DNA from: Secundilactobacillus hailunensis
Lineage (GTDB): Bacteria; Bacillota; Bacilli; Lactobacillales; Lactobacillaceae
Assembly (NCBI RefSeq): GCF_005405185.1
Contig: NZ_BJDO01000019.1
Span: 1 to 44,905 of the forward strand
Direction: 5' to 3'
DNA length: 44,905 bases
Every line of letters starts with the position of its first letter. Within the stretch, counting starts at the first letter, position 1. Below are positions 1 to 7,592 of this stretch, piece by piece. A model generated the notes under the pieces. The model was not told the origin of the DNA. It was given only the letters and a program-made list of their open reading frames with translations, and searched no databases. The position numbers and the translations under genes are program-made.

Positions 1-77
1 CTTTCCCAAAAGAAGCGCAATTGGAGGCTTGTTTACCGTGGAATTATGAACCTGATCAGCAATTAGTAACTGAATGA
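1..77 (+). CDS. C-terminal end of an unidentified protein (partial)
   Basis: An open frame enters from the left edge and ends at TGA 75-77. The last residues read EACLPWNYEPDQQLVTE. The piece is too short to place in a family, and I do not recognise it. It is followed within 10 bases by a strong terminator hairpin, which supports a genuine gene end. Confidence 0.5.
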   Translation, partial: FPKEAQLEACLPWNYEPDQQLVTE

Positions 78-83
78 AATACA

Positions 84-119
84 AAAACGGACTAACTCAA
101 ATATGAGGAAGTCCGTTTT
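84..119. terminator. Intrinsic terminator after the left-edge gene
   Basis: A perfect 10-bp stem (AAAACGGACT at 84-93 with AGTCCGTTTT at 110-119) has A-rich and T-rich flanks, so it can act in both directions. It closes the partial gene at the left edge. Confidence 0.8.
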
Positions 120-163
120 GTGTTTCAATACGTCCGGTTATAGTGTGCTTACCTTTAAACCAC

Positions 164-200
164 AAAAAAAGAGCCAACAGGCAAATTTGCCCATCAGCTC
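164..200 (-). terminator. Terminator of the metI operon
   Basis: On the minus strand a 15-bp stem (171-200, with several G-T wobbles) is followed by seven T (complement of 164-170). It lies just downstream of metI and ends the methionine transport operon. Confidence 0.85.
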
Positions 201-225
201 CTCAAATCAATTTTCTAGTATCTAT

Positions 226-885
226 CTACTTCGTCAATCTCCGACTAACCACATTCCCAATCGTTTGAATGATCTGCACCAGGATAATTAAAATCACGAT
301 GGAGGTATACATAATATCAGGTTGGTAGCGCTGGAAGCCGTATTGGTAAGCAATGTCACCAAGACCACCGGCACCAACTAGTCCAGCCATGGCAGTTGCA
401 CCAATTAAACCAATGGTGGCTAACGTTAAGCCACGGATGATGCCGCTGCGCGCTTCACGTAGCAGTACGCGGGAAATAATTTTATAATTACTAATGCCCA
501 TTGACTGGTAGGCCTCGATAATACCGGGATCCACGTCCAGAATGGAAGATTCGATCAACCGTGCTAAGAAGGGCGCACAGTAGACTACCAGTGGTAAGAT
601 CACACCCCGAATCCCAATGGTCGTGCCCACTAATAGGCGGGTGATTGGTAGGATCAGGAACAGTAAGATGATGAATGGCAGTGACCGGAGGATGTTAACG
701 ATGGTTTCCAAAGTGGCGTGCAGCGTTGTATTGGGATACATGCCGTTAGCGTTAGTTTCAACCAACAGAATGCCTAGCGGAACACCAATGATAACCGTGA
801 TGACCAGGGTAATAATAGTCATCGTTAGTGTATCAGATAACCCACTTACGATGGTGCTTCCCCATTCAGCTATAAAATTCGACAA
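226..885 (-). CDS. metI: Methionine ABC transporter permease MetI
   Basis: This 219-residue integral membrane protein should form the channel of the MetNIQ methionine importer. Several hydrophobic helices are visible. The cytoplasmic EAA loop starts at about residue 124 (EAYQSMG followed by a basic stretch), which is the contact site for the ATPase. The C-terminal part carries the AMAGLVGAGGLGD stretch typical of MetI. The length fits the family (about 215-230). It is the last gene of the operon, three bases after metN, and a terminator follows. The call is firm because ATPase and lipoprotein are adjacent and the upstream T-box is Met-specific. Confidence 0.93.
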   Translation of the reverse strand: MSNFIAEWGSTIVSGLSDTLTMTIITLVITVIIGVPLGILLVETNANGMYPNTTLHATLETIVNILRSLPFIILLFLILPITRLLVGTTIGIRGVILPLVVYCAPFLARLIESSILDVDPGIIEAYQSMGISNYKIISRVLLREARSGIIRGLTLATIGLIGATAMAGLVGAGGLGDIAYQYGFQRYQPDIMYTSIVILIILVQIIQTIGNVVSRRLTK

Positions 886-888
886 TCT

Positions 889-1926
889 CTACCCGACCTC
901 CTCTACAATAACGCCCTGATCCTTAAGATACTGAATCTCTGCGTCGTACTGATCATTATTTTCAATCGAAATGACTAACTTACCATAGGGCTGTTCCTTC
1001 AGATACTCGATGGAACCAGCCATGATGTTTGGTTCAACGCCGAACTTTTTGGTGAGCTGCGCAATCACTGGGAGGGAAGCCTCGTTACCGATAAACTTGA
1101 TCAGCAGTACGTGATTGTGCTTTTCTGTCTCAACCAGCAATGACGCTGGTACACCAGCCAGGTCATTGGAACCCAAGAACTGGCGGGTAACTTCCTTCTT
1201 CGGGCCGGTGAAAACGTCAATGGTTCGGCCTTGTTCAACGACATTACCGGCTTCCATGATGGCAACCTTGTCGCAGATGCTTTTAACCACATCCAATTCG
1301 TGAGTAATGATGAAGATGGTCAAACCTAACTTTTGATTGATGTCTTTTAGCAGGTCCAAGATGGAACTAGTGGTTTCAGGATCCAGCGCACTGGTGGCTT
1401 CATCGGATAGCAAGATAGTTGGTTCATGCGCTAAGGCCCGGGCTACAGCTACTCGTTGCGACTGTCCGCCAGAAAGCTGAGAAGGGTAGCTGTTACGACG
1501 ATCCCACAGACCAACGATTTTTAAATACTTTTCAGCCCGCTGTTCAATTTCGTCCTTAGGGATTTTTTCGAGCTTCAAAGGAATCGTAATGTTTTGGTAA
1601 ATGGTGGCGGTCTTCAGTAAGTTGTAATTTTGAAAGATCATGCCGATCTTATGCCGTAACTGCGCTAAGGGTGCCTTCTTTAATTGCGTAATATCTTGAT
1701 TATCAACTTTGACAGAGCCCTCAGTCGGGTTTTCCAGACCGTTGATCATCCGTATCAGGGTACTTTTACCAGCCCCGGAATAACCAATGACGCCGAAAAT
1801 CTCCCCACGATCAACTGAGATCGACACGTCATGAACCGCATGGACTTCTTTAGTCGTAGCAGTACCCTTGAAGGTTTTGCTGACGTGTTTAAATTCAATT
1901 AATGGTGTCTTTGAATTTTCTACCAT
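889..1926 (-). CDS. metN: Methionine ABC transporter ATPase MetN
   Basis: The 345-residue ATPase energises D/L-methionine import. Walker A GYSGAGKST lies at about 48-56, the ABC signature LSGGQ at 151-155 and Walker B ILLSDE at 171-176. The C-terminal 80 residues (from about 265) form a NIL domain, which in this family binds methionine and causes trans-inhibition. That domain separates MetN from other amino-acid ATPases. The start codon lies inside the end of metQ (ATGGTAG overlap, 7 bases), so translation is probably coupled. Expression should follow the upstream Met T-box. Confidence 0.95.
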   Translation of the reverse strand: MVENSKTPLIEFKHVSKTFKGTATTKEVHAVHDVSISVDRGEIFGVIGYSGAGKSTLIRMINGLENPTEGSVKVDNQDITQLKKAPLAQLRHKIGMIFQNYNLLKTATIYQNITIPLKLEKIPKDEIEQRAEKYLKIVGLWDRRNSYPSQLSGGQSQRVAVARALAHEPTILLSDEATSALDPETTSSILDLLKDINQKLGLTIFIITHELDVVKSICDKVAIMEAGNVVEQGRTIDVFTGPKKEVTRQFLGSNDLAGVPASLLVETEKHNHVLLIKFIGNEASLPVIAQLTKKFGVEPNIMAGSIEYLKEQPYGKLVISIENNDQYDAEIQYLKDQGVIVEEVG

Positions 1927-2741
1927 TGTGCAACCACGGCCCCTTTAAATTCCTTGTTGATGTAGTTTTTAATCGTCTTAGATTGGTAGTACTTCTTGAC
2001 TTGTTTGATGACTTTGTCGTTCTTGTGGCCCTTTTGAACCACGAAGTAGTTAGCATATACGTTATGTTTTAAAGGTTCGTGAGCTAACGCGGTGTTGAGG
2101 TAAATATGGTTAGCCAACGCGAAGTTACTGTTGATTGCGGCAACCGTAATATCATTTAATTGCTTAGGTAATTGTGAAGCATCGAGTTCATAAATTTTGA
2201 GGTGTTTAGGGTTAGAAACAACGTCTTTCTTAGTGGCTTTTTCACCAGCCCCCTTACGTAACTTGATCACGCCATTCTTCTGGAACAGTTCCAGGGCACG
2301 GGTTTCATTAGCGGGATCGTTCGGGACGGCAATCTTGTCGCCGTTCTTAAGGTCCTTTAAGTTCTTGATGGACTTGGAATAGAGACCCATGGGCAGGGCA
2401 ATAGTCTTAAAGGCTTTGTCGAACTTGTAGTTCTTGTCTTGTTCCTGCTGCGTTAAGAACTGACCGGTTTGGTAAGAGTTGGCACCGATATCACCGGAAG
2501 ACAGTGCTGAGTTGGGTGTGTTGTAATCGGTAAAGGAACGCACGGTGATCTGCAGCCCATCTTTAGCGGCTAATTTTTTCACTTGGTCTAAGATCTGTTC
2601 GTGAGGGCCAGCGGTAACGCCGATGGTAATTTTTTTGGTGTTCAGTTGCTTACTTGAACTGTTACCGCAAGCGGCTAACGTTACGCTGGTGGCTAAGACT
2701 AATCCTGCAAGACCTAATAATTTTAAAATTCGATGCTTCAT
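1920..2741 (-). CDS. metQ: Methionine-binding lipoprotein MetQ
   Basis: This 273-residue extracellular solute-binding protein belongs to the NlpA/MetQ family. It starts with a lipoprotein signal: basic MKHR, a hydrophobic core, then the lipobox TLAAC with the lipidated Cys at residue 25. The mature part has family hallmarks such as ITIGVTAGPHEQIL and the PNDPANETRAL stretch of the binding cleft. The SD (GGGGGA) lies right after the stop of the preceding reductase gene and 12 bases separate the two genes, so they are co-transcribed. It delivers methionine to MetNI. Confidence 0.95.
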   Translation of the reverse strand: MKHRILKLLGLAGLVLATSVTLAACGNSSSKQLNTKKITIGVTAGPHEQILDQVKKLAAKDGLQITVRSFTDYNTPNSALSSGDIGANSYQTGQFLTQQEQDKNYKFDKAFKTIALPMGLYSKSIKNLKDLKNGDKIAVPNDPANETRALELFQKNGVIKLRKGAGEKATKKDVVSNPKHLKIYELDASQLPKQLNDITVAAINSNFALANHIYLNTALAHEPLKHNVYANYFVVQKGHKNDKVIKQVKKYYQSKTIKNYINKEFKGAVVAQW

Positions 2742-2753
2742 GTTGAATTCCCC

Positions 2754-3710
2754 CTATTTTTTACTTAAAACGTTGTTGGCGTGTTCGGCTAAATGAACAA
2801 CGTCGCGCAAGAAGTCATGAGTAACGGCATTATAACCGTGTTTTTTACCCAATTCGTAAACGTAACCATTGATATAATCGACTTCTGTTGGCCGATTCTT
2901 GCGAATATCCTGAAACATTGATGAATAATGGTTTGGTGTTAAATCGCGAGTTTCATGATAAATCAACTCGGTGGCTTCTTCCTTAGTCTGAATCGGTTTG
3001 ATGCCCGCTGCGTCAAAGACCGCGTAGTCTTCGGCAACCAACTTATCGACTAGTGTCGGTGCAATATCGGCGGCAATGAATTGACCTTGCTTCAGCTTGA
3101 ACATTGAACTTAGCGTATTAACGACTGAGTTATAAATGATCTTGGTCAATAACGTGCCAATGAAGTTAGTGGTCAGTTCAGGGTTAGTTCCAGCAGCAGT
3201 CCATTCTTTGATAACTTCGTGAGTGAAATCGTCTGGTTTTTCAGTCTGGTTAACTAGGTGAAGTGAACCGGCATGCTTTTTACCGATGAAGTCCACGTCG
3301 CCAGGTTTAGTAAGAACCGTACCGATCATGGCCGTTCCGGCAATCACGTACTTTGGATCAAAGTATTGGTTGATCTTTTCGATATGACCCATGCCGTTCA
3401 TCAGTGTGATGGCGTATTGCCCCTTTTTGAAGAAGTGAGCGCAACGGGTCAACATTTCTTGCAGGCCCATTTGTTTACACATAATGATGTAGGCATCCGG
3501 ATTACCTTTATAATCTTCAGGGTAGTTAATGTTGATGGCTTCCAGGTGACGACCTTCACCGTCACGCGAAACATAAACGCCGCCTTGCTTCTTAATGGCT
3601 TCTACTTGGGGATCCCAATCATCAACGAAATCAACTTGCTGACCCGTTTGCTTAAGTAAAATTCCAAAACGAAGACCCATAGCACCTGAACCTAATACTG
3701 TATAATGCAT
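2754..3710 (-). CDS. 2-dehydropantoate 2-reductase family (PanE/ApbA-like) oxidoreductase
   Basis: The 318-residue protein has an N-terminal Rossmann motif (GSGAMG, residues 8-13) for NADPH and a helical C-terminal domain. The family's catalytic residues look present: Asn in MNGMG, Lys in LLTKIIYN and Glu in PTEVDYING. Family members reduce ketopantoate or other 2-oxo acids; lactococcal PanE is known to reduce branched-chain 2-oxo acids to D-hydroxy acids. It is the first gene behind a Met T-box and directly ahead of metQNI, not near pantothenate genes. I therefore infer a role with a methionine-derived 2-oxo acid rather than in CoA synthesis. Substrate is unproven. Confidence 0.8.
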   Translation of the reverse strand: MHYTVLGSGAMGLRFGILLKQTGQQVDFVDDWDPQVEAIKKQGGVYVSRDGEGRHLEAININYPEDYKGNPDAYIIMCKQMGLQEMLTRCAHFFKKGQYAITLMNGMGHIEKINQYFDPKYVIAGTAMIGTVLTKPGDVDFIGKKHAGSLHLVNQTEKPDDFTHEVIKEWTAAGTNPELTTNFIGTLLTKIIYNSVVNTLSSMFKLKQGQFIAADIAPTLVDKLVAEDYAVFDAAGIKPIQTKEEATELIYHETRDLTPNHYSSMFQDIRKNRPTEVDYINGYVYELGKKHGYNAVTHDFLRDVVHLAEHANNVLSKK

Positions 3711-3765
3711 CTAACCCACATCCTCATCAAAATTTTTAAAAAATGAACCGCTCATGAGTGGCCAA

Positions 3766-4030
3766 ATAAAAAGTCCCTGCATTGCATAATATATGCAACA
3801 CAGGGACGATTGGTTAACCGTGGTACCACCCAGATTACTAGTCAATGAACTAGTCTCTTGAACACAGATAATGTTCGGGGTTATATCGTATCCTCACGAA
3901 TTATTGGCTTTCACCGCAAATTAAACTCCGAGCTCATCTTCTGCATCATTCAATCACCCGTTCTCACCAACCGGGGCTCTCTTGAAATTAAAGGGTGCGT
4001 ACTCTTCTCATCAACGTTCCATTTTTTAAT
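3766..4030 (-). ncRNA. T-box riboswitch, methionine specifier
   Basis: On the minus strand the conserved T-box (TGGGTGGTACCACGG) occupies 3818-3832. It is followed by a terminator hairpin (GTCCCTG...CAGGGAC, 3773-3807) and a T-run. The stem I region contains the AG-rich bulge elements and, in the specifier loop context GAAG-ATG-A, an ATG codon (complement of 3935-3937). Uncharged tRNA-Met should stabilise the antiterminator and turn on the panE-like/metQNI operon. The specifier fits the transport function downstream. Leader ends are approximate. Confidence 0.92.
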
Positions 4031-4038
4031 ATGGTTGA

Positions 4039-4067
4039 ATACTAGCAGGTAATGATTAAATTGTCAA
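4039..4067 (-). promoter_or_regulatory. Promoter of the Met T-box operon
   Basis: On the minus strand a consensus -35 TTGACA (complement of 4062-4067) and -10 TAGTAT (complement of 4039-4044) are separated by exactly 17 bases. Transcription would start about 10 bases before the T-box leader. Confidence 0.85.
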
Positions 4068-4080
4068 ATGGGTTTTAAGC

Positions 4081-4266
4081 TTCTGATTACCTGGTGTATC
4101 GGAATAATATAGTAGAAAACGTTAAAAAGAAAAAATTAAAAAACGAATTCTAAAATGAGAATTATCACATTATTTCTCATAAAGTTAAATTAATTTTGGG
4201 GCAGGTTTTGTCGCGGATTAACGTACTTTAAACACTATTTTTGAAAATCAATGTATTAAAAAAGGT
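4081..4266. other. AT-rich divergent intergenic segment with an imperfect palindrome
   Basis: No gene is visible between the two divergent promoters. The one structured element is 4155-4180, where ATGAGAA and TTCTCAT flank a 12-base AT-rich centre. It could be an operator for either operon or a chance match. No known box is matched convincingly. Confidence 0.35.
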
Positions 4267-4295
4267 TTGACAAGTTCAACTGCAAACGTTATATT
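4267..4295 (+). promoter_or_regulatory. Promoter of the cysteine operon leader
   Basis: Consensus -35 TTGACA (4267-4272) and -10 TATATT (4290-4295) are separated by 17 bases. The first downstream SD and ATG belong to the leader peptide, which begins about 27 bases after the predicted start of transcription. Confidence 0.85.
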
Positions 4296-4328
4296 GAACC
4301 CAAGTTATAAATCGAAGGAGGATCAACA

Positions 4329-4409
4329 ATGACAACCCGTTCATTTAAAGTTCAAATGCAAAATACTTGTTGTCAAACGTCGCGCGAACTGCGATGTTTG
4401 GCCTGTTAA
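4329..4409 (+). CDS. Cys-rich leader peptide of the cysK-cgl-cysE operon
   Basis: A 26-codon ORF has an excellent SD (AAGGAGG, 4315-4321) seven bases before its ATG. Four of 26 codons are Cys, all TGT: an adjacent pair at codons 14-15, one at 23 and one as the last sense codon before TAA. The C-terminus reads RELRCLAC. It lies between a consensus promoter and an intrinsic terminator, ahead of cysteine biosynthesis genes. This is the classical layout of transcription attenuation by ribosome position on Cys codons. Function is inferred from layout; I cannot draw a unique antiterminator. Confidence 0.78.
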   Translation: MTTRSFKVQMQNTCCQTSRELRCLAC

Positions 4410-4414
4410 GCATT

Positions 4415-4473
4415 GACTTTTAAAGGGGTATTGTTGATTTAACCTAAAAGTCTCTGTTCCAGGTGGAACGGAG
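4415..4473 (+). promoter_or_regulatory. Two leader hairpins between leader peptide and terminator
   Basis: Hairpin 1 pairs GACTTTTA (4415-4422) with TAAAAGTC (4445-4452) and begins five bases after the leader stop, so a ribosome on the last Cys codons would cover its 5' arm. Hairpin 2 pairs CTCTGTTCC (4452-4460) with GGAACGGAG (4465-4473), with one wobble pair. Both probably take part in the attenuation switch. Confidence 0.6.
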
Positions 4474-4477
4474 TCGA

Positions 4478-4521
4478 AGAGCGCGCAAATTCTGAAATAT
4501 GGGATTTGGCGCTCTTTTTTT
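4478..4521 (+). terminator. Attenuator terminator of the cysteine operon
   Basis: AGAGCGC (4478-4484) pairs with GCGCTCT (4509-4515). The stem continues with CAAATTC against GGATTTG, and a run of seven T follows. It lies in the leader, more than 200 bases before cysK, so it must be read through for operon expression. Confidence 0.88.
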
Positions 4522-4526
4522 GTAGC

Positions 4527-4667
4527 AGAGCGTGGAACAAAACGGGTTGATGGTGGCGTATAAGGGCGGACTGGGAAAAATCCCGGTTTTGGATTTATCC
4601 CAGTCCGCCCTTCCGCATAACCATCAGTTTTGTGGAACGCGTTTAGGCGTGGTGGCCTAAAAAGGCC
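4527..4667. repeat. Palindromic intergenic element, copy 1
   Basis: A nested palindrome of about 140 bases carries a perfect 15-bp inner stem (4562-4576 with 4598-4612) and outer pairs (GATGGT/ACCATC, CAAAAC/GTTTTG). Its 3' end has a small hairpin (GGCCTAAAAAGGCC, 4654-4667). The last 32 bases (4633-4664) match 31972-32003 at 24 of 32 positions, so this belongs to a dispersed family. It sits in the cysK leader after the attenuator. No ORF is supported in it. Confidence 0.7.
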
Positions 4668-4744
4668 CTACATCTCAAGAAAATCAACAATCACCCCAAC
4701 CAAGATCACCAAGCACAAACAATCAAGGAAGGGGACAACTCAAA

Positions 4745-5665
4745 ATGCTAATTAAAAAAATCCAGCAGCTCATCGGCAACACGCCGTTGATCGACCTGCA
4801 AATCAACATTCCGAAACAGTCGCACATTTACGCCAAACTAGAAATGTTCAATCCGGGAGGCAGCATCAAAGATCGGCTAGGCCAGTACATGATTCAAGAT
4901 GGTATCGACAAGGGTAAGATCAACGCGACGACTACCATCATTGAACCAACCGCTGGCAACACCGGTATTGGCGTTGCACTGGCGACTCAGGAACATCATT
5001 TACCAACGATTTTAGTCGTACCAGAAAAATTCAGTTACGAAAAGCAGACGCTCATGAAGGCGTTGGGGGCCAAACTGATCAATACGTCGTCTGAGGATGG
5101 CATCAAAGGGGCAATTAAAAAAGCCCGAGAGATAGCTGCTAAAACACCTAACAGTTACGTGCCGATGCAGTTTGAAAATCCGGCCAACCCAGCTGCTTAT
5201 TACCACACCTTAGCGCCTGAGTTGATTCAAGATCTCGACCAGCCCATCGATGCGTTCGTTGCTGGTGCCGGTTCTGGCGGCACCTTTGCCGGAATTACGC
5301 AGTATCTAAAAGAACAAAATCCTGCTACTCAGTCGATCGTCGTTGAACCAGAGGGCTCGATTCTCAATGGCGGACCGGAACATCCGCACAAAACGGAAGG
5401 TATCGGAGTTGAGTTCATTCCACCATTTTTCAAAAACGTGCAGATCGACCAAACACTGACGATCTCGGATGCGGACGCTTTTAAGTACGTTCGGCAAATG
5501 GCTGCCCAGCAAGGATTATTTATCGGCAGTTCTTCCGGTGCGGCACTGGCGGCTAGCTTAAAGGTGGCGGAACAACTACCCGAAAATAGTACGATCGTAA
5601 CGGTCTTTCCCGACAGTTCAGAGCGGTATATGAGCGAAAATATTTATCAAAAACCACAAAATTAA
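4745..5665 (+). CDS. cysK: Cysteine synthase / O-acetylserine-dependent cystathionine beta-synthase (CysK family)
   Basis: The 306-residue PLP enzyme adds sulfide or homocysteine to O-acetylserine or serine. The PLP-binding Lys is K42 in NPGGSIKD. The substrate loop reads TAGNTG (69-74), and the phosphate-binding Gly loop is [10 protein letters not shown] at about 175-184. A Ser-rich GSSSGAA near residue 260 contacts the PLP ring. The cluster with a cystathionine lyase and serine acetyltransferase matches the cysK2/cbs-ctl-cysE clusters known in lactobacilli, which make cysteine from methionine-derived homocysteine. CysK or CBS/MccA activity cannot be separated by eye. SD AAGGAAGGGG precedes the ATG. 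Confidence 0.85.
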   Translation: MLIKKIQQLIGNTPLIDLQINIPKQSHIYAKLEMFNPGGSIKDRLGQYMIQDGIDKGKINATTTIIEPTAGNTGIGVALATQEHHLPTILVVPEKFSYEKQTLMKALGAKLINTSSEDGIKGAIKKAREIAAKTPNSYVPMQFENPANPAAYYHTLAPELIQDLDQPIDAFVAGAGSGGTFAGITQYLKEQNPATQSIVVEPEGSILNGGPEHPHKTEGIGVEFIPPFFKNVQIDQTLTISDADAFKYVRQMAAQQGLFIGSSSGAALAASLKVAEQLPENSTIVTVFPDSSERYMSENIYQKPQN

Positions 5666-5680
5666 AGAGGAGATTTTAAA

Positions 5681-6868
5681 ATGAAATTTGAAACGAAACT
5701 ATTACACGGCGGCATTAGCGAAGATCCTTATACGGGCGCAACTTCCATTCCCATTTACATGGCATCCACGTTCCATCAAACCAAGATTGGGGAATCTAAG
5801 TACGAATATTCCCGTTCTGGCAACCCCACTCGTGAAGCCGTTGAAGCCCTGATTGCGGACCTTGAAGGCGGCACACAAGGCTTCGCGTTTGCGTCCGGTT
5901 CAGCTGCCATTGATACGGTCTTTTCAATGTTTAGCGCAGGCGATGATTTCATCGTCGGCAATGACGTTTACGGCGGGACGTTCCGCCTAATTAACACGGT
6001 ATTGAAACGGTTTGGGATGACCTTCACAGTTGTTGATACCCGGGATCTGGCGGCCGTTGAAGCGGCGATTAAGCCTACTACCAAAGCCATTTACCTAGAA
6101 ACACCGACTAATCCCTTGCTACGGGTGACAGATATCAAAGCCGTTGCTGACCTGGCTCGTGCCCATGGGTTACTGAGCATCATCGACAACACGTTCAGCT
6201 CACCTTACGTTCAGCGACCATTGGAATTAGGCGTGGACATCGTGTTACATTCAGCTTCGAAATACCTGGGCGGCCATTCCGATGTGATTGCTGGAGTAAT
6301 CGTTACGAAGGATGCCAAGTTGGGTGACAAAATCGGCTATCTGCAAAATGCCATTGGTGGTATTTTGGCACCGCAGGAAAGTTGGTTACTGCAACGGGGA
6401 ATGAAGACGCTGGCGATTCGGATGCAGGCGCATTTAGCCAATGCCCAGACCGTTTTTAATTACCTTTCAGATCAACCGGCAGTGGCTAAAATCTACTATC
6501 CGGGCGATCCGAACAACCCAGATTATGCGGTTGCTAAAAAACAAATGCATCACGGTTTTGGTGCCATGATCTCCTTTGAATTGCAGCCGGGACTTGACCC
6601 TAAAAAGTTCGTGGAAAATCTCAAAGTGATCACCTTGGCAGAAAGTCTGGGGGCGCTGGAATCCTTGATTGAGATTCCAGCACTCATGACTCACGGGGCT
6701 ATTCCGCGTGATATTCGCCTAAAGGACGGTATTAAAGATGAATTGATTCGACTTTCTGTGGGTATCGAGGATGAAAAGGACTTACTGGCTGATCTAGACC
6801 GCGGCTTCCAAGCCGTACAAGGGAGTACTAACCATGTGGCAGACACCGCGAGCCATCCTCAAGCGTGA
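5681..6868 (+). CDS. Cystathionine gamma-lyase / gamma-synthase family PLP enzyme
   Basis: This 395-residue member of the Cys/Met metabolism PLP family has its Schiff-base Lys at K194 ([11 protein letters not shown]). The YSRSGNPT stretch near 44-50 and the [10 protein letters not shown] segment near the C-terminus are typical of cystathionine lyases and synthases. In this operon a lyase role is most likely: cystathionine to cysteine, 2-oxobutyrate and ammonia. It starts 15 bases after cysK with SD AGAGGAGA and overlaps cysE by 35 bases. A cystathionine gamma-synthase or beta-lyase role cannot be excluded. Confidence 0.85.
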   Translation: MKFETKLLHGGISEDPYTGATSIPIYMASTFHQTKIGESKYEYSRSGNPTREAVEALIADLEGGTQGFAFASGSAAIDTVFSMFSAGDDFIVGNDVYGGTFRLINTVLKRFGMTFTVVDTRDLAAVEAAIKPTTKAIYLETPTNPLLRVTDIKAVADLARAHGLLSIIDNTFSSPYVQRPLELGVDIVLHSASKYLGGHSDVIAGVIVTKDAKLGDKIGYLQNAIGGILAPQESWLLQRGMKTLAIRMQAHLANAQTVFNYLSDQPAVAKIYYPGDPNNPDYAVAKKQMHHGFGAMISFELQPGLDPKKFVENLKVITLAESLGALESLIEIPALMTHGAIPRDIRLKDGIKDELIRLSVGIEDEKDLLADLDRGFQAVQGSTNHVADTASHPQA

Positions 6869-7400
6869 TCCAGCAGCCCATAGTCTACTGGAAGTCATCC
6901 TGACTTATCCCGGCGTTCGGGCACTATTTTGGCACCGGATTGCCCATTTTCTAGATGGCCTGCATCACTATGTTTTAGCGGCTATGCTGAGCCAGCACGC
7001 GGCTAAAGTCACGGGAATCGCCATTGATCCAGCTGCTCAGATTGGCAAACGGGTCTTTATTGACCATGGCGTTGGCGTTGTAATTGGCGCTACTGCCATC
7101 GTTGAGGATGATGTCACTATTTTGCATGGGGTCACATTAGGTGCACGGAACGGTGTGAAAAATGGTCGGCGCCATCCAATTGTTAAGCGTGGTGCCTTTA
7201 TCGGAGCCAACGCACAGTTGTTAGGCCCAATTGTAATTGGAGAAGGGGCTAAGATCGGTGCTGGGGCGGTCGTTTTGAATGATGTACCAGCACACTGCAC
7301 GGCAGTCGGCAATCCAGCCCGATTGATTCGGAAAAAGCTGACGGTAATGCCTTTGCCCTTAAAGACTGACGAAAAACAGGTAAACTCGAATCGTGCGTAA
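6834..7400 (+). CDS. cysE: Serine O-acetyltransferase CysE
   Basis: The 188-residue enzyme acetylates serine to O-acetylserine, the substrate of the first gene of the operon. A short helical N-terminal region precedes the left-handed hexapeptide-repeat domain (from about residue 65). Active-site His and Asp candidates lie in [11 protein letters not shown] and ILHGVTLG, and NPAR marks the repeat end. The protein is short for CysE (E. coli about 270), as in other Gram-positive short forms. The ATG has SD AAGGGAG eight bases upstream, inside the end of the preceding gene. No clear terminator follows before 7440. Confidence 0.9.
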   Translation: MWQTPRAILKRDPAAHSLLEVILTYPGVRALFWHRIAHFLDGLHHYVLAAMLSQHAAKVTGIAIDPAAQIGKRVFIDHGVGVVIGATAIVEDDVTILHGVTLGARNGVKNGRRHPIVKRGAFIGANAQLLGPIVIGEGAKIGAGAVVLNDVPAHCTAVGNPARLIRKKLTVMPLPLKTDEKQVNSNRA

Positions 7401-7442
7401 CAACGCGTATCATTGAAAACTCATAAAATTTTAATCTTAACA

Positions 7443-7470
7443 TTGACACTATTTAGATACTGTTTAATAA
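7443..7470 (+). promoter_or_regulatory. Promoter of the D-2-hydroxyacid dehydrogenase gene
   Basis: -35 TTGACA (7443-7448) and -10 TAATAA (7465-7470) have 16-base spacing. The layout and several flanking bases recur at 8676-8703. The 5' UTR of about 115 bases holds a hairpin (AAACAG 7503-7508 with CTGTTT 7534-7539, plus inner AAGG/CCTT) of unknown role. Confidence 0.65.
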
Positions 7471-7592
7471 TGATAATTAAAAGTTATATGTTATCAATGC
7501 ATAAACAGGCCTAAGGGGCTATTCCTTCTGGTTCTGTTTGTAGACTGGAAGAAATTCATTTGATTAAATATTGAGTAGGGGAATGGTATATT

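Noticed and set aside
226-3659. Several plus-strand ORFs of 60-128 codons opposite the metQNI operon
   Set aside because: They lie on the reverse of well-recognised genes, lack SD sequences and show no protein family features.
4155-4180. Fur/PerR-type box
   Set aside because: Only one half resembles TGANAATNATTNTCA; the spacing of the two arms does not fit.
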